Shown in pieces: positions 53,256 to 61,909 of a DNA stretch of 64,000 bases. A program made the translations under genes and the position numbers. The notes under the pieces were generated by a model that worked only from the letters and a program-made list of their open reading frames with translations, made no database searches and was not told where the DNA came from. Origin of the DNA: Balneolaceae bacterium (GTDB taxonomy: Bacteria > Bacteroidota > Rhodothermia > Balneolales > Balneolaceae); NCBI GenBank assembly GCA_034521495.1, contig JAXHMK010000022.1, positions 1 to 64,000 of the forward strand, given 5' to 3'. Every line of letters starts with the position of its first letter. Positions within the stretch are counted from its first letter, which is position 1.

Positions 53256-54254
53256 CTACCTCTGATCGATTATCGAATGATCCCCAATGTGAAACGTTCC
53301 TTTCGCACGCTTGGTTTGAGCATGTTTTCCAATCGTTGATTTCTCAAGATCGGAGTTTTTAATGGTAGCCTGCTCCTGGATGATGGAGCTTTTGATGGTG
53401 CTATTCTGGATGGTTGAACCGGCTTCAATGCTTACATTCGGCCCGATCTCACTTCCGGTAATCGTCACATCATCACCAATAAAAACCGGGGGGTGGATGA
53501 TGGTATCTTCATAAGAACCATATTCATGCTTCTCTTTCTTCAGGATTTCACCGGTCGTTTCCAGCCATGCGGGTAGAGTTCCGCAATCCAGCCATTCATC
53601 AACCGTAGCCTTTTTGAACACTTTACCGCCTTTTAGAAGTCGGTCCAGGGCATCCGTAAGCTGGTATTCATCGCCATGGCCTTTGATCTCGTTATCGAGC
53701 AAATACTGAATCTCCTTCTGCAGATCTTTACCCTCTTTGAAATAGTACACGCCAATGATAGCGAGGTTGGAAATCGGTTCACTCGGTTTTTCAACAAAAT
53801 CGGTAATGGTTTCTCCCTCATGAACGGCTACTCCAAATCGAGACGGGTCTTCCACCTCTTTTAGCCAGATGACGCTGTCGGCTTCTTCAACAGACACCTT
53901 GTCATACGAGTCGAAAATTGTGTCGGCAAATACGATAATCACTTCGCCATCAAGATCTTCCTTTGCGGAATAAACGGCATGAGCGGTTCCCAGAGCTTCT
54001 TCCTGCACACGAAAGGTTGCTTTGGCATTCTGCCGGTCACTCATATTCTTCAGGGTGTCTTTGATCTCCTGCCCAAAGTCGGGTCCAAGAATAAATACAA
54101 TCTCATCGATTGTGCGATCGAGTGTGCGCCCAAAGGTTTCCACAATTCGTTCTACAATCATGGTGCCTGCAACAGGTAATAATGGTTTTGGTGTGGTATG
54201 AGAGTGAGGCCGAACACGGGTTCCTCTGCCGGCCATGGGAATAATCAATTTCAT
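53256..54254 (-). CDS. sugar-1-phosphate nucleotidylyltransferase with left-handed beta-helix tail
   Basis: NTP_transferase of 332 residues. The signature MAGRGTRVRPHSHTTPKPLLP (about 6-26) holds the nucleotide-binding GxGTR and catalytic Lys. VFADTIFDS and WLDCGTLPAWLETTGEIL are family features. The C-terminal hexapeptide repeats (about 255-332: VFIGDDVTITGSEIGPNVSI) are of the left-handed beta-helix type. The true start is ATG 54254; an upstream ATG at 54386 belongs to repeat DNA. It activates a sugar for envelope polysaccharide or nucleotide-sugar use; which sugar is not clear. Confidence 0.9.
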   Translation of the reverse strand: MKLIIPMAGRGTRVRPHSHTTPKPLLPVAGTMIVERIVETFGRTLDRTIDEIVFILGPDFGQEIKDTLKNMSDRQNAKATFRVQEEALGTAHAVYSAKEDLDGEVIIVFADTIFDSYDKVSVEEADSVIWLKEVEDPSRFGVAVHEGETITDFVEKPSEPISNLAIIGVYYFKEGKDLQKEIQYLLDNEIKGHGDEYQLTDALDRLLKGGKVFKKATVDEWLDCGTLPAWLETTGEILKKEKHEYGSYEDTIIHPPVFIGDDVTITGSEIGPNVSIEAGSTIQNSTIKSSIIQEQATIKNSDLEKSTIGKHAQTKRAKGTFHIGDHSIIDQR

Positions 54255-54617
54255 CAGTTTAATTTTTTGAGTTATTAAGTAATGTTTTCGAAACCAATTT
54301 TCCCTCCTTAGATAAGGAGGGGCTGGGAGTGGTTGGATTGTGCTGTCGGATAGCGGGAGGATAGACACCCCTCCCGGCTTCGCCATACTCCCTCAAGGGG
54401 AGAATATCCACTCAGACCCTTTGATACGGGGGACTTATTAATGTTACGGAAAACCGCTCTCCGCGAAAACTTTCCGACTGTTTTTTATATCTTATACATT
54501 CGTTTAGCTGAAAGGTATTTTTAACACCTTTGCTGGTTCAAGTTTGTAAGCTGGACTATCTTAGCACAAGTTACAAACTTGAACCAGTGAAAGCTCAGGC
54601 TTGGCTAATATAAAGGA
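54255..54617. other. 363-bp gene-free region with repeat element
   Basis: Bases about 54300-54410 carry a CCTCCTTAGATAAGGAGG hairpin and a right end ACACCCCTCCCGGCTTCG...CTCCCTCAAGGGGAGA shared with 29.49 kb. The inverted fragments CTGGTTCAAGTTTGTAA (54533-54549) and TTACAAACTTGAACCAG (54569-54585) form a perfect 17-bp stem just upstream of the Mur ligase gene. That stem could act as a terminator/attenuator. Confidence 0.6.
54533..54585. repeat. 17-bp perfect inverted repeat upstream of the Mur ligase gene
   Basis: CTGGTTCAAGTTTGTAA and TTACAAACTTGAACCAG, separated by 19 bases and 32 bases before the TTG start. The stem is long, perfect and lacks a T tract, so a structured 5' leader or a MITE remnant is likelier than a terminator. 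Confidence 0.6.
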
Positions 54618-56351
54618 TTGAGGAATCTAATTCGACCTGCTAATAATCTATTAATCTTCGATTTACTGAATTTGGAATTTTATACGTTACTGGTAAACGG
54701 TTTTGTTTTTTTATTGATCGCCGTTTTTATTCGCCATTCACTCTATCGCCTTCGGTACCACCTGCAGATGTTCCAGCAAGTGGGTTACAAAACTCATGAA
54801 TTTCGTCAGTGGTTTTCTACACACCTTTTTTCGAAAGGAGTTACGATAGAGCATTTGTTGTTCAATGTTGTCATTTTGGTGATGGTCTATCTGTTGGCCG
54901 ACAGAATCACTTTAACAGCGGGGGCCATTGTAATGGGAATATTTGCCCTGTTTTGGTTTGCCGGTACGTCAAAATATCGCGAAGAAAAAGAGAAAAAGCC
55001 GCTGGTTTATACGCCGAGAATGCTCAGGCTCTCCATTCCTATTGTAATCGTTCTGTTTTTTCTTTGGTATCTATTGATGGATCTGGGATACCAGGTATTA
55101 AGGCTCCGCGATTTTGCCGAACCGTTTGTGGAGCTTGAACCCTATTTTATGAGTTTCGGAATGGTATTGGTTGATATACTCATCCCCGCCTTTGTCTGGA
55201 TTTTCGGATGGATATTAAAACCGGTAGAGCTCTACATTCAAAATGGTTTTAAAAAACAGGCCCGAAAGAAAATTGCTTCACTGCCCCATCTCAAGGTAAT
55301 CGCGATTACCGGCAGTTATGGAAAGACCAGCACTAAATTTGTGATCGATGCTTTTTTGAAAGAACGAATGAGTGTCTGTACAACTCCCGGTAGTTACAAC
55401 ACGCCAATGGGAATTTGTAAGGTGATTAACAACCGGCTTGAAGCAAATCACAAAGCTCTGATTCTGGAAATGGGTGCTCGATATGAAGGCAATATCAAAG
55501 AGTTGTGTGATCTTGCACAGCCTGATATATCAGTGATTACCAACGTGGGAATTGCTCATCTTGAAACATTTGGGTCACAAGAGATCATCGCGTATGAAAA
55601 AGCAACATTGGCCAGAGAATTGAAAGAGAATGGAACGTTGATTTTAAACGGAGAGGACCCTCTCGTTCGGGAAATGGCTGATCTTCGGGATGATGTTAAA
55701 ACCGTTTTTGTCGGAAGGGATGGATCGATTCGTGCATCTAATATTCAAACCGGATCTGAAGGTACATCCTTTCTGATGGAGTGGTTTGATGAGAATGGGA
55801 AACAGGTTGATAGCGAGACAATTAAAACCCGGCTTTTGGGACGCCATAATATTCAAAATTTCCTGATTGGTGCTGCCGTAGCTCGCGAATTTGATATTCG
55901 TCTGAAGACCATCGCTCTTGCCGCATCAAGAATGGAGCCGGTGGAACATCGTTTAGAGCTAAAGCACCGCGATGGTTTTGTAATAATTGATGATGCGTTT
56001 AACTCCAATCCCGTTGGTGCAGAAAATGCGGTTAAAGTATTGAGTTCATTTCAGCAGGGACGAAAATTTATCATTACACCCGGAATGATTGAATTGGGTG
56101 ATAAAGAAGAAGAAAAAAACGAAGAGTTTGGCAGACAAATTGGTGAATCCGAAATTGATGTAGCTATTCTTGTAGGTGAAGATCGAACAAAACCGATTTT
56201 GAGAGGAATTCAGGCAACGGATAAAGGAGAAGAGAAAGAGGTGAGGGTTGTCAACTCACTGTTTGAAGCCAATGATCTATTGAAAAGCGAAGGCCAAAAG
56301 GGAGATGTAGTATTGTACGAAAATGACCTTCCGGATACGTATAATTCGTAA
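54618..56351 (+). CDS. membrane-anchored Mur ligase (MurF-like)
   Basis: 577 residues. An N-terminal region with about five membrane segments (within 1-210) precedes a soluble Mur ligase. Ligase features: P-loop ITGSYGKTSTK (about 226-236), TPGSYNTPMGICKVINN, ILEMGARYEGNIKELCD with VITNVGIAHLETFGS, GRHNIQNFLIGAAVA, and IIDDAFNSNPVGAENAVKVL. The ligase part is closest in style to MurF (adds D-Ala-D-Ala to the muropeptide), but membrane anchoring suggests another acceptor or location. Only a TTG start (54618, directly after AAAGGA) is available before the first helix. ATP-dependent peptide-bond chemistry is certain; substrate is not. Confidence 0.8.
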   Translation: MRNLIRPANNLLIFDLLNLEFYTLLVNGFVFLLIAVFIRHSLYRLRYHLQMFQQVGYKTHEFRQWFSTHLFSKGVTIEHLLFNVVILVMVYLLADRITLTAGAIVMGIFALFWFAGTSKYREEKEKKPLVYTPRMLRLSIPIVIVLFFLWYLLMDLGYQVLRLRDFAEPFVELEPYFMSFGMVLVDILIPAFVWIFGWILKPVELYIQNGFKKQARKKIASLPHLKVIAITGSYGKTSTKFVIDAFLKERMSVCTTPGSYNTPMGICKVINNRLEANHKALILEMGARYEGNIKELCDLAQPDISVITNVGIAHLETFGSQEIIAYEKATLARELKENGTLILNGEDPLVREMADLRDDVKTVFVGRDGSIRASNIQTGSEGTSFLMEWFDENGKQVDSETIKTRLLGRHNIQNFLIGAAVAREFDIRLKTIALAASRMEPVEHRLELKHRDGFVIIDDAFNSNPVGAENAVKVLSSFQQGRKFIITPGMIELGDKEEEKNEEFGRQIGESEIDVAILVGEDRTKPILRGIQATDKGEEKEVRVVNSLFEANDLLKSEGQKGDVVLYENDLPDTYNS

Positions 56352-57065
56352 ACGTACAACGGTCAGCCTGACCGTTACTACAAATTTTATTTTAATAATC
56401 AGTGGCCGGAGAAGCTGTCTGGTGTACATGTACAACGGGCTGCCAGCCCGTTATTAATCAACTCAAAACTATTGATGCGTGTGGTACAGGATGTCTGATT
56501 ATCTATTAAACATACACTTGGACATTGCCAATACTAAAGTCTTTCGTGACGGACAAGCTGTCTGGTGTAATTGCATCGCCTGCCGAATCGCAGTGTCTAA
56601 GTCCGTGAAACTCGTCCAAAAAAGGACTGTGCAGATGAGGGAAAGCTGCTCGGCGAATCTCCGATCTCAATTTCACGAATACGGCTGCCAAGAGAGCTTC
56701 ACAGCCGACAACAGAAGCTTCTAAACATTCTGGCAAAAATCGCAAGGCTGTTGTAGTTCATTCGAGTCAGTACTTAGCTATGGAAGTAACGGCAGACTTA
56801 CCGTTCTTTCAGGCCTTAAATCAAGTTTCAGATGATGAGGACTTACCCCCATTTTTTAATTCAAAACGAACTGCAACTTACACTCGTCTCGGTGCTCTGC
56901 TCCGAGATGGTAGTCTGGGCTGCTCTGCTTCCTGTTTAAAGAAAAAATGCATTTCCATTTATATAAAGTGTTAACGATCTGATTTTTAATAACATATATC
57001 TCATATGAAATAATTTTCGGGGTAACTCCACTCAGATGATCGGGCAAGCTGCCCGATGTACATTT
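56352..57065. other. 714-bp gene-free region with a cluster of 19-20-nt hairpins
   Basis: Five related hairpins lie here. AACGGTCA-GCC-TGACCGTT is at 56358-56376, and AACGGGCT-GCC-AGCCCGTT at 56434-56452. Three copies of CGG(A/G)(G/C)AAGCTG(T/C)C(T/C)G(G/A)TGTA follow, at 56407-56426, 56550-56569 and 57041-57060. An inverted variant of the 20-mer AAAAATGGGGTAAGTCCTCT lies at 56837-56857. No gene was found; the open frames inside lack coding character. Confidence 0.65.
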
Positions 57066-58166
57066 TCAAAACCCATCAAATGGAATTTCAAGTTGCTTTC
57101 CAATCACCCCGCTTTTTCTGAGGTTTAGGCTGGATACCGATATACCTAACAATCGCACTTCTCTTGCTCCGGCTTCGGTCTCTTCAAGGAGTCGAATTGC
57201 CACTTCCGCAAGTTCTTTTGCATCAGCCGTATAGTGGTGCAGTGTATAGCTGCGGGTAACCGTTTCAAAATCTTCATAACGGACTTTCAGGGTGATGGTC
57301 TTTCCGGCCGCACCCAGTTTTTCCATCGATTGTGAGATTTTCTCAGCCAAGTCTCGTAAAAATTCACGAATCCATTCCAGGTCGGAGACATCTTCTGAAA
57401 ACGTTCGTTCTTTGCCAACCGATTTGCGTGTTCTGTCTGTTTTTACCCGTCGGTTATCAATCCCACGAACAATACGGTAGTAGTGATGACCTGATTTCCC
57501 AAACTGTTTCACCAGGTCCACTTCATCCCACTTCTTTAAATCGGCCCCGGTTTGAATACCGAGAGATTCCATCTTACGCTGAGTGGCTTTGCCAACACCA
57601 AAAAAATTACCGATTTCAAGCTGCTCGATAAACTCTTCAGCTTTGTCGGGTGTGATAACGCTGAGTCCATCCGGCTTGTCCAGATCGGAGGCAATTTTGG
57701 CGAGAAATTTATTGAAAGCCACTCCTGCAGAGGCGGTTAGTCCGGTCTGTTCTTTTATCTGTTTTCTAATTCGGTGAGCAATCAGTGTACCTGACGGAAT
57801 ATTCTTATGATTTTCTGTTACGTCAAGATACGCTTCATCCAGGGAGAGGGGTTCAACGAGATCGGTATATTCAAAAAAGATCTGCCGGATCTGTTTGGAA
57901 ACTTCTTTGTATACATCAAACCTCGGTTTCACAAAGATAGCGTGGGGACAAAGTTTAACAGCCCTGGCTGCCGGCATCGCAGAATGAACTCCGTACTTTC
58001 GTACTTCGTAACTGGCTGCAGCCACAACCCCTCTGCCTTGAGGCGAACCACCTACAATCAGAGGTTTATTCCTGTATTCCGGGAAATCCCTCTGTTCCAC
58101 GGAGGCATAAAATGCATCCATGTCTACATGGATAATTTTCCGAATGTGATCTTCAAAATTTTTCAT
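57066..58166 (-). CDS. dinB: DNA polymerase IV
   Basis: Error-prone Y-family translesion polymerase, 366 residues (E. coli 351). Catalytic carboxylates are in IIHVDMDAFYASVEQRD (about 11-27, with the YASVE steric-gate region) and PLSLDEAYLDVT (about 101-112). A helix-hairpin-helix follows (FFGVGKATQRKMESLGI). The C-terminal QLEIPF (about 358-363) is a good beta-clamp-binding motif. No LexA-type operator was recognised upstream. It is monocistronic. Confidence 0.96.
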   Translation of the reverse strand: MKNFEDHIRKIIHVDMDAFYASVEQRDFPEYRNKPLIVGGSPQGRGVVAAASYEVRKYGVHSAMPAARAVKLCPHAIFVKPRFDVYKEVSKQIRQIFFEYTDLVEPLSLDEAYLDVTENHKNIPSGTLIAHRIRKQIKEQTGLTASAGVAFNKFLAKIASDLDKPDGLSVITPDKAEEFIEQLEIGNFFGVGKATQRKMESLGIQTGADLKKWDEVDLVKQFGKSGHHYYRIVRGIDNRRVKTDRTRKSVGKERTFSEDVSDLEWIREFLRDLAEKISQSMEKLGAAGKTITLKVRYEDFETVTRSYTLHHYTADAKELAEVAIRLLEETEAGAREVRLLGISVSSLNLRKSGVIGKQLEIPFDGF

Positions 58167-58258
58167 AAAAAAATTATAGTGATGTACAGGAATAAAAAGA
58201 TAAAATTTGTACCTTTACACCTGTAATTAAAAGATAATTCAAAAACTTCGATTGATTC

Positions 58259-58534
58259 ATGGAAGAATTGAATGGCGTTGTACTCTACTGGCTAATTTCT
58301 ATTGGATTGCTTGTAGGATTTATAGTTGATATTGTGATGATCAGAGAAGGAATTGGCATGATTGGTAATGTAATTTGGGGAGCCATCGGGTCTGTGATTA
58401 TCGGAGCTATAGTCATCTCTTTTGGGCTGTATGCCCCTCTTTTATATGCCGCAATCGGGTCTATAGCCTTTCTTTTTCTTTTCAATGTATTCAGTATCCA
58501 TACGTCGGATCATGTGGATGCAAAAGCCGGTTAA
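58259..58534 (+). CDS. small three-helix membrane protein (GlsB/YeaQ-like)
   Basis: 91 residues, mostly hydrophobic. Three helices at about 8-27, 31-55 and 58-78, with Gly-rich faces (GMIGNVIWGAIGSVIIGAIV). The pattern resembles the transglycosylase-associated GlsB/YeaQ/YmgE stress membrane proteins, but the exact signature (GxLA..) is not complete. It is divergent from dinB. The next gene's frame overlaps or begins just after it. Confidence 0.65.
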   Translation: MEELNGVVLYWLISIGLLVGFIVDIVMIREGIGMIGNVIWGAIGSVIIGAIVISFGLYAPLLYAAIGSIAFLFLFNVFSIHTSDHVDAKAG

Positions 58535-58560
58535 AGCCGATCTCAGCAAATCTTCCAAAT

Positions 58561-59070
58561 ATTGATCACGACTCTTTATGGTTGATTTTTGATGAGAAAT
58601 CAACCACACACTGTTATTCAATTATCAAACGGATGGCAGAAACCTATCAATCCGTTTCATTTACACCGCATATAACCCTTTCCGGAACTCCCAACTGGGA
58701 ACGAAACAGGATCGAAAAAGCGATTGAAGAGATCGCTGATGAAACCCAGCCTTTAAAATTGAAAACAACCTCCCTGCGGTGTTCATCAAACCCTTATCAA
58801 AAGATGACTCACGGCATTCAAAAGACACCCCGGCTCAGCAGTCTTCATCAAAAAACAGATGCTGCTTTTAAAGGTGATTATACAAAGAAGGCTTATCCGC
58901 ATATCTCTTACCTTTACAGTCGTTTAGAATGCAGTGCTATATCGCATGAGATCAAGCAGGCAGAAAAAGAGGCCCCTCAGGAAATTTTGGCAAACCGGCT
59001 TGCACTGATTCGTTGCAAAGGAACGCCTGAGGCATGGAAAACGCTAACTATATGGGAGCTAAATGATTAA
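58561..59070 (+). CDS. 2H phosphoesterase (cyclic phosphodiesterase / 2'-5' RNA ligase-like)
   Basis: Both His-x-Thr/Ser motifs of the 2H superfamily are present, HITLSG and HISYLY, with a spacing fitting a protein of about 170 residues (plant/yeast cyclic phosphodiesterase type). The first strand, SLWLIFDE, matches the family start, so the beginning must lie before the first in-frame ATG (58633). No ATG, GTG or TTG suits; ATT at 58561 (IDHDSLWLIF) is the best candidate. The alternative is translation from inside the upstream gene's end. Cyclic-phosphate RNA or nucleotide substrates are likely. Confidence 0.75.
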   Translation: MDHDSLWLIFDEKSTTHCYSIIKRMAETYQSVSFTPHITLSGTPNWERNRIEKAIEEIADETQPLKLKTTSLRCSSNPYQKMTHGIQKTPRLSSLHQKTDAAFKGDYTKKAYPHISYLYSRLECSAISHEIKQAEKEAPQEILANRLALIRCKGTPEAWKTLTIWELND

Positions 59071-59134
59071 ACTTTTAATTTGAAAGTGGATAGCATTATC
59101 CCGACAATAAAATGAAAATCTACCAAAAACCATC

Positions 59135-59141
59135 TAAGGAG
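59135..59141 (+). promoter_or_regulatory. Shine-Dalgarno of glutamate dehydrogenase
   Basis: TAAGGAG with 4 bases to ATG 59146. One of the clearest ribosome sites in the window; it supports the chosen start. Confidence 0.7.
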
Positions 59142-59145
59142 AAAC

Positions 59146-60549
59146 ATGAGTGATTATAAATTTTTTGATCAGGTTAACAAAGCTTTTGATAAAGCAGCAG
59201 CTTACACCCGTTTTGATAAGGGACTACTTGAACAGATGAAGAACTGCAATGATATTCTGCACATCACTTTTCCGCTTGAGAGAGATGACGGTTCGATTGA
59301 GGTGATCCACGGATGGCGGGTAGAACACAGCCATCATAAACTGCCGACCAAAGGCGGAATTCGTTATAGTATGACGGTGAATGAAGATGAAACGATGGCG
59401 CTTGCCTCTCTCATGACATATAAATGTGCCGTGGTTGATGTTCCCTTTGGAGGTGCAAAAGGAGGAATTAAAATTGATAAGTCGCAGTATTCGGAAGAGG
59501 AGCTTGAGCGAATTACCCGTCGATATACATTTCAGCTATTTAAAAAGAATTTTATTGGTCCGGGATCGGATGTACCTGCCCCCGATTATGGTACAAGTGC
59601 CCGTGAGATGGGGTGGGTATTGGATACATTTCGCCAAATCGATTCTGATATCAATGCGGAAGCATGCGTTACTGGTAAGCCAATGGGCCAGGGGGGAATT
59701 GGTGGACGGACAGAGGCTACCGGTCGTGGTGTATTTTTTGGCGTGCAGGAGGCATGCTCCTATGAAGAGGATATGAAAGAGCTTGGACTGGAACCAGGTA
59801 TTGAAGGTAAAACATTTGTGGTTCAGGGACTTGGTAATGTAGGTTATCACGCTGCAAAATATCTTGTAGAAGCCGGAGCTGTAATGGTTGGAGTAGCCGA
59901 AATGGACGGATCCATATACAGCAAAAAAGGGATTGATCTAACCAAATTGATGGAATACAAAAAGGAAACCGGTGGCGTGAGTGGTTTTGAAGGAACCGAA
60001 ACGCTTAAGGACAACAGTGCTGTATTGGAATCCGAATGCGATATTCTTGTACCGGCTGCACTCGAAAATCAGTTAAAAGAGAGTAATGCCCCAAATATAA
60101 AGGCAAAAATTATTGCTGAGGCGGCTAACGGCCCAACAACTTCCGAGGCTCATGAAATTATTAAAGAGAAGGGAGCACTTATCATACCAGATAATTATTT
60201 AAATGCCGGCGGTGTAACTGTTTCCTATTTCGAATGGTTAAAAAATATTCAGCATGTGCGGTTTGGTCGACTTGAAAGACGGTTTGAAGAGGACAGCTAT
60301 CGTAAAATTCTCTCAGTAATTGAGACAATTTCTGAGCGCAAGTTTACCAGTAAAGAGCTTGAAGTTCTTGCTCACGGCGGAAGCGAAAAAGATCTGGTTG
60401 ATTCTGGCTTGAAAGATACAATGGTCAACAGTTATAACCAGATCAACGAAATCAGGAAAAAACATGATGTTGATTTAAGAACGGCTGCTTTTATTAGTGC
60501 GATTAATAAGGTTGGCGAACTTTATGAGCAGATGGGAATTTTCCCCTGA
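59146..60549 (+). CDS. gdhA: glutamate dehydrogenase (Glu/Leu/Phe/Val family)
   Basis: Interconverts glutamate and 2-oxoglutarate plus ammonia, 467 residues. Substrate domain: LPTKGGIRYS (about 66-75), PFGGAKGGIKID with catalytic Lys, GPGSDVPAPDYGTSAREMGW. Nucleotide fold: VVQGLGNVGYHAAKYLVEAG (about 225-244). The pattern is of the NAD(P) enzymes of 410-470 residues. The cofactor preference is not clear. Strong ribosome site upstream and a hairpin terminator downstream make it a single-gene unit. Confidence 0.95.
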   Translation: MSDYKFFDQVNKAFDKAAAYTRFDKGLLEQMKNCNDILHITFPLERDDGSIEVIHGWRVEHSHHKLPTKGGIRYSMTVNEDETMALASLMTYKCAVVDVPFGGAKGGIKIDKSQYSEEELERITRRYTFQLFKKNFIGPGSDVPAPDYGTSAREMGWVLDTFRQIDSDINAEACVTGKPMGQGGIGGRTEATGRGVFFGVQEACSYEEDMKELGLEPGIEGKTFVVQGLGNVGYHAAKYLVEAGAVMVGVAEMDGSIYSKKGIDLTKLMEYKKETGGVSGFEGTETLKDNSAVLESECDILVPAALENQLKESNAPNIKAKIIAEAANGPTTSEAHEIIKEKGALIIPDNYLNAGGVTVSYFEWLKNIQHVRFGRLERRFEEDSYRKILSVIETISERKFTSKELEVLAHGGSEKDLVDSGLKDTMVNSYNQINEIRKKHDVDLRTAAFISAINKVGELYEQMGIFP

Positions 60550-60558
60550 TAAAAAAAG

Positions 60559-60586
60559 AACCCTGTGTCTTTCACAACACAGGGTT
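60559..60586 (+). terminator. hairpin after glutamate dehydrogenase
   Basis: AACCCTGTGT (60559-60568) / ACACAGGGTT (60577-60586), a perfect 10-bp stem with an 8-base loop, 10 bases after the stop. The following T tract is weak (TCATTTACATTTCTTT). Confidence 0.75.
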
Positions 60587-60727
60587 TCATTTACATTTCT
60601 TTAACCAAAACATCTTATGTTGATTACTACGCTGATGCAGGAGTTATGTTGCACTTTAATAGGAAAAAAATAAACACTACAAATTTCTAAGATTTCGGTC
60701 TTATCCCACTTCTAATCTATTCTATCT

Positions 60728-61819
60728 GTGCTGATCCCACTGCTTTGGTTTATCGTTGGTCTTATTGCTTTAATAACAGGTGCTGAACTTCTTGTTAGAT
60801 ATATCTCTAAAATTGCTTTGAAATTGGGGATATCAAAGCTGATCATTGCTCTTACCGTTGTTGCATTTGGCACAAGTGCACCAGAACTGGCTGTAAGCGT
60901 ACAGGCCACTGTAGACGGGCAGACAGACTTAATGCTTGGTAATATCATCGGCAGTAATATAAGTAATACACTGCTTATTCTGGGGTTATCAGCTCTTTTT
61001 ATTCCGCTTAAAGTTCACAAAAGCCTGATCAAATCCGATGTCCCAATTATGATTGGGATTACGATATTACTCTATTTCCTCTCCTATAATGGTGCACTTG
61101 GCCTATGGGAATGCATTCTTCTGGTAACTTTATTGGTGACTTATCTGTTGTTTCTTGCCCGTAAAAAAGGTGACGTTTCAATCGCCGAAATAAAGTCGAA
61201 AAAGGAAGAAACGGGAAGTATGTTTCTGAATGTAGTTCTGACGATTTTGGGATTCGTACTGCTGATTACAGGAGCCAGGTGGCTTATTAGCAGTTCTCTT
61301 ATATTTGCAGAGATGGCTGGAGTTAGTGAGCTTATTATCGGGTTAACAGTAGTGGCCATCGGGACGTCTCTTCCCGAAATTGTAATATCGCTTGTAGCAG
61401 CCTTTCGCGGCGAACGGGATATTGCGGTGGGAAATGTGGTCGGCAGCAATATTCTTAATATACTTGCTGTGCTTGGGTTTGCCGGTATTTTTTCCAGTGA
61501 GATAATTCCAATTCAACAATCCCTGCTTGAGTTTGATTTTATTGTTTTAATTGCAGCTTCAATCGCATGTCTTCCAATTTTCTACACCGGGCATAAAATC
61601 GTCAGATGGGAGGGAGGAATCTTTCTGATGTTCTATTTTGCCTATCTTTTTTACCTGTTCTTGTCGTCAACGGAGCATCAGTTTATAGAGGTGTTTATCA
61701 ATTTTATGCTCTTTTTTGTACTGCCGTTAACCGTTCTTACAATTCTGTACCATACTATAATCGAATGGAACTGGCGGCGAAAGTATGTAAATTTATTCAA
61801 GTCAAAAGATCAGAAATAA
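60728..61819 (+). CDS. calcium/sodium antiporter (CaCA family, YrbG-like)
   Basis: Inner-membrane Na+/Ca2+ exchanger, 363 residues with about 10 helices in two inverted halves. Each half has an alpha-repeat: GTSAPELAVSVQA with LGNIIGSNISNTLLILG (about 49-95), and GTSLPEIVISLVAA with VGNVVGSNILNILAVLG (about 217-260). The Glu in each GTS.PE is an ion ligand. GTG 60728 is the start; there is no ATG before the first helix. A loop of about 20 charged residues (DVSIAEIKSKKEETG) separates the halves. Confidence 0.93.
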   Translation: MLIPLLWFIVGLIALITGAELLVRYISKIALKLGISKLIIALTVVAFGTSAPELAVSVQATVDGQTDLMLGNIIGSNISNTLLILGLSALFIPLKVHKSLIKSDVPIMIGITILLYFLSYNGALGLWECILLVTLLVTYLLFLARKKGDVSIAEIKSKKEETGSMFLNVVLTILGFVLLITGARWLISSSLIFAEMAGVSELIIGLTVVAIGTSLPEIVISLVAAFRGERDIAVGNVVGSNILNILAVLGFAGIFSSEIIPIQQSLLEFDFIVLIAASIACLPIFYTGHKIVRWEGGIFLMFYFAYLFYLFLSSTEHQFIEVFINFMLFFVLPLTVLTILYHTIIEWNWRRKYVNLFKSKDQK

Positions 61820-61909
61820 GTGTTTTTGTATTGTTATTTAAACGAATTTTAGGGTACTATAAGACCGGTTTTAGCAAAAAATTATAGTTTATTGGCTCAA
61901 TCAGTGATG

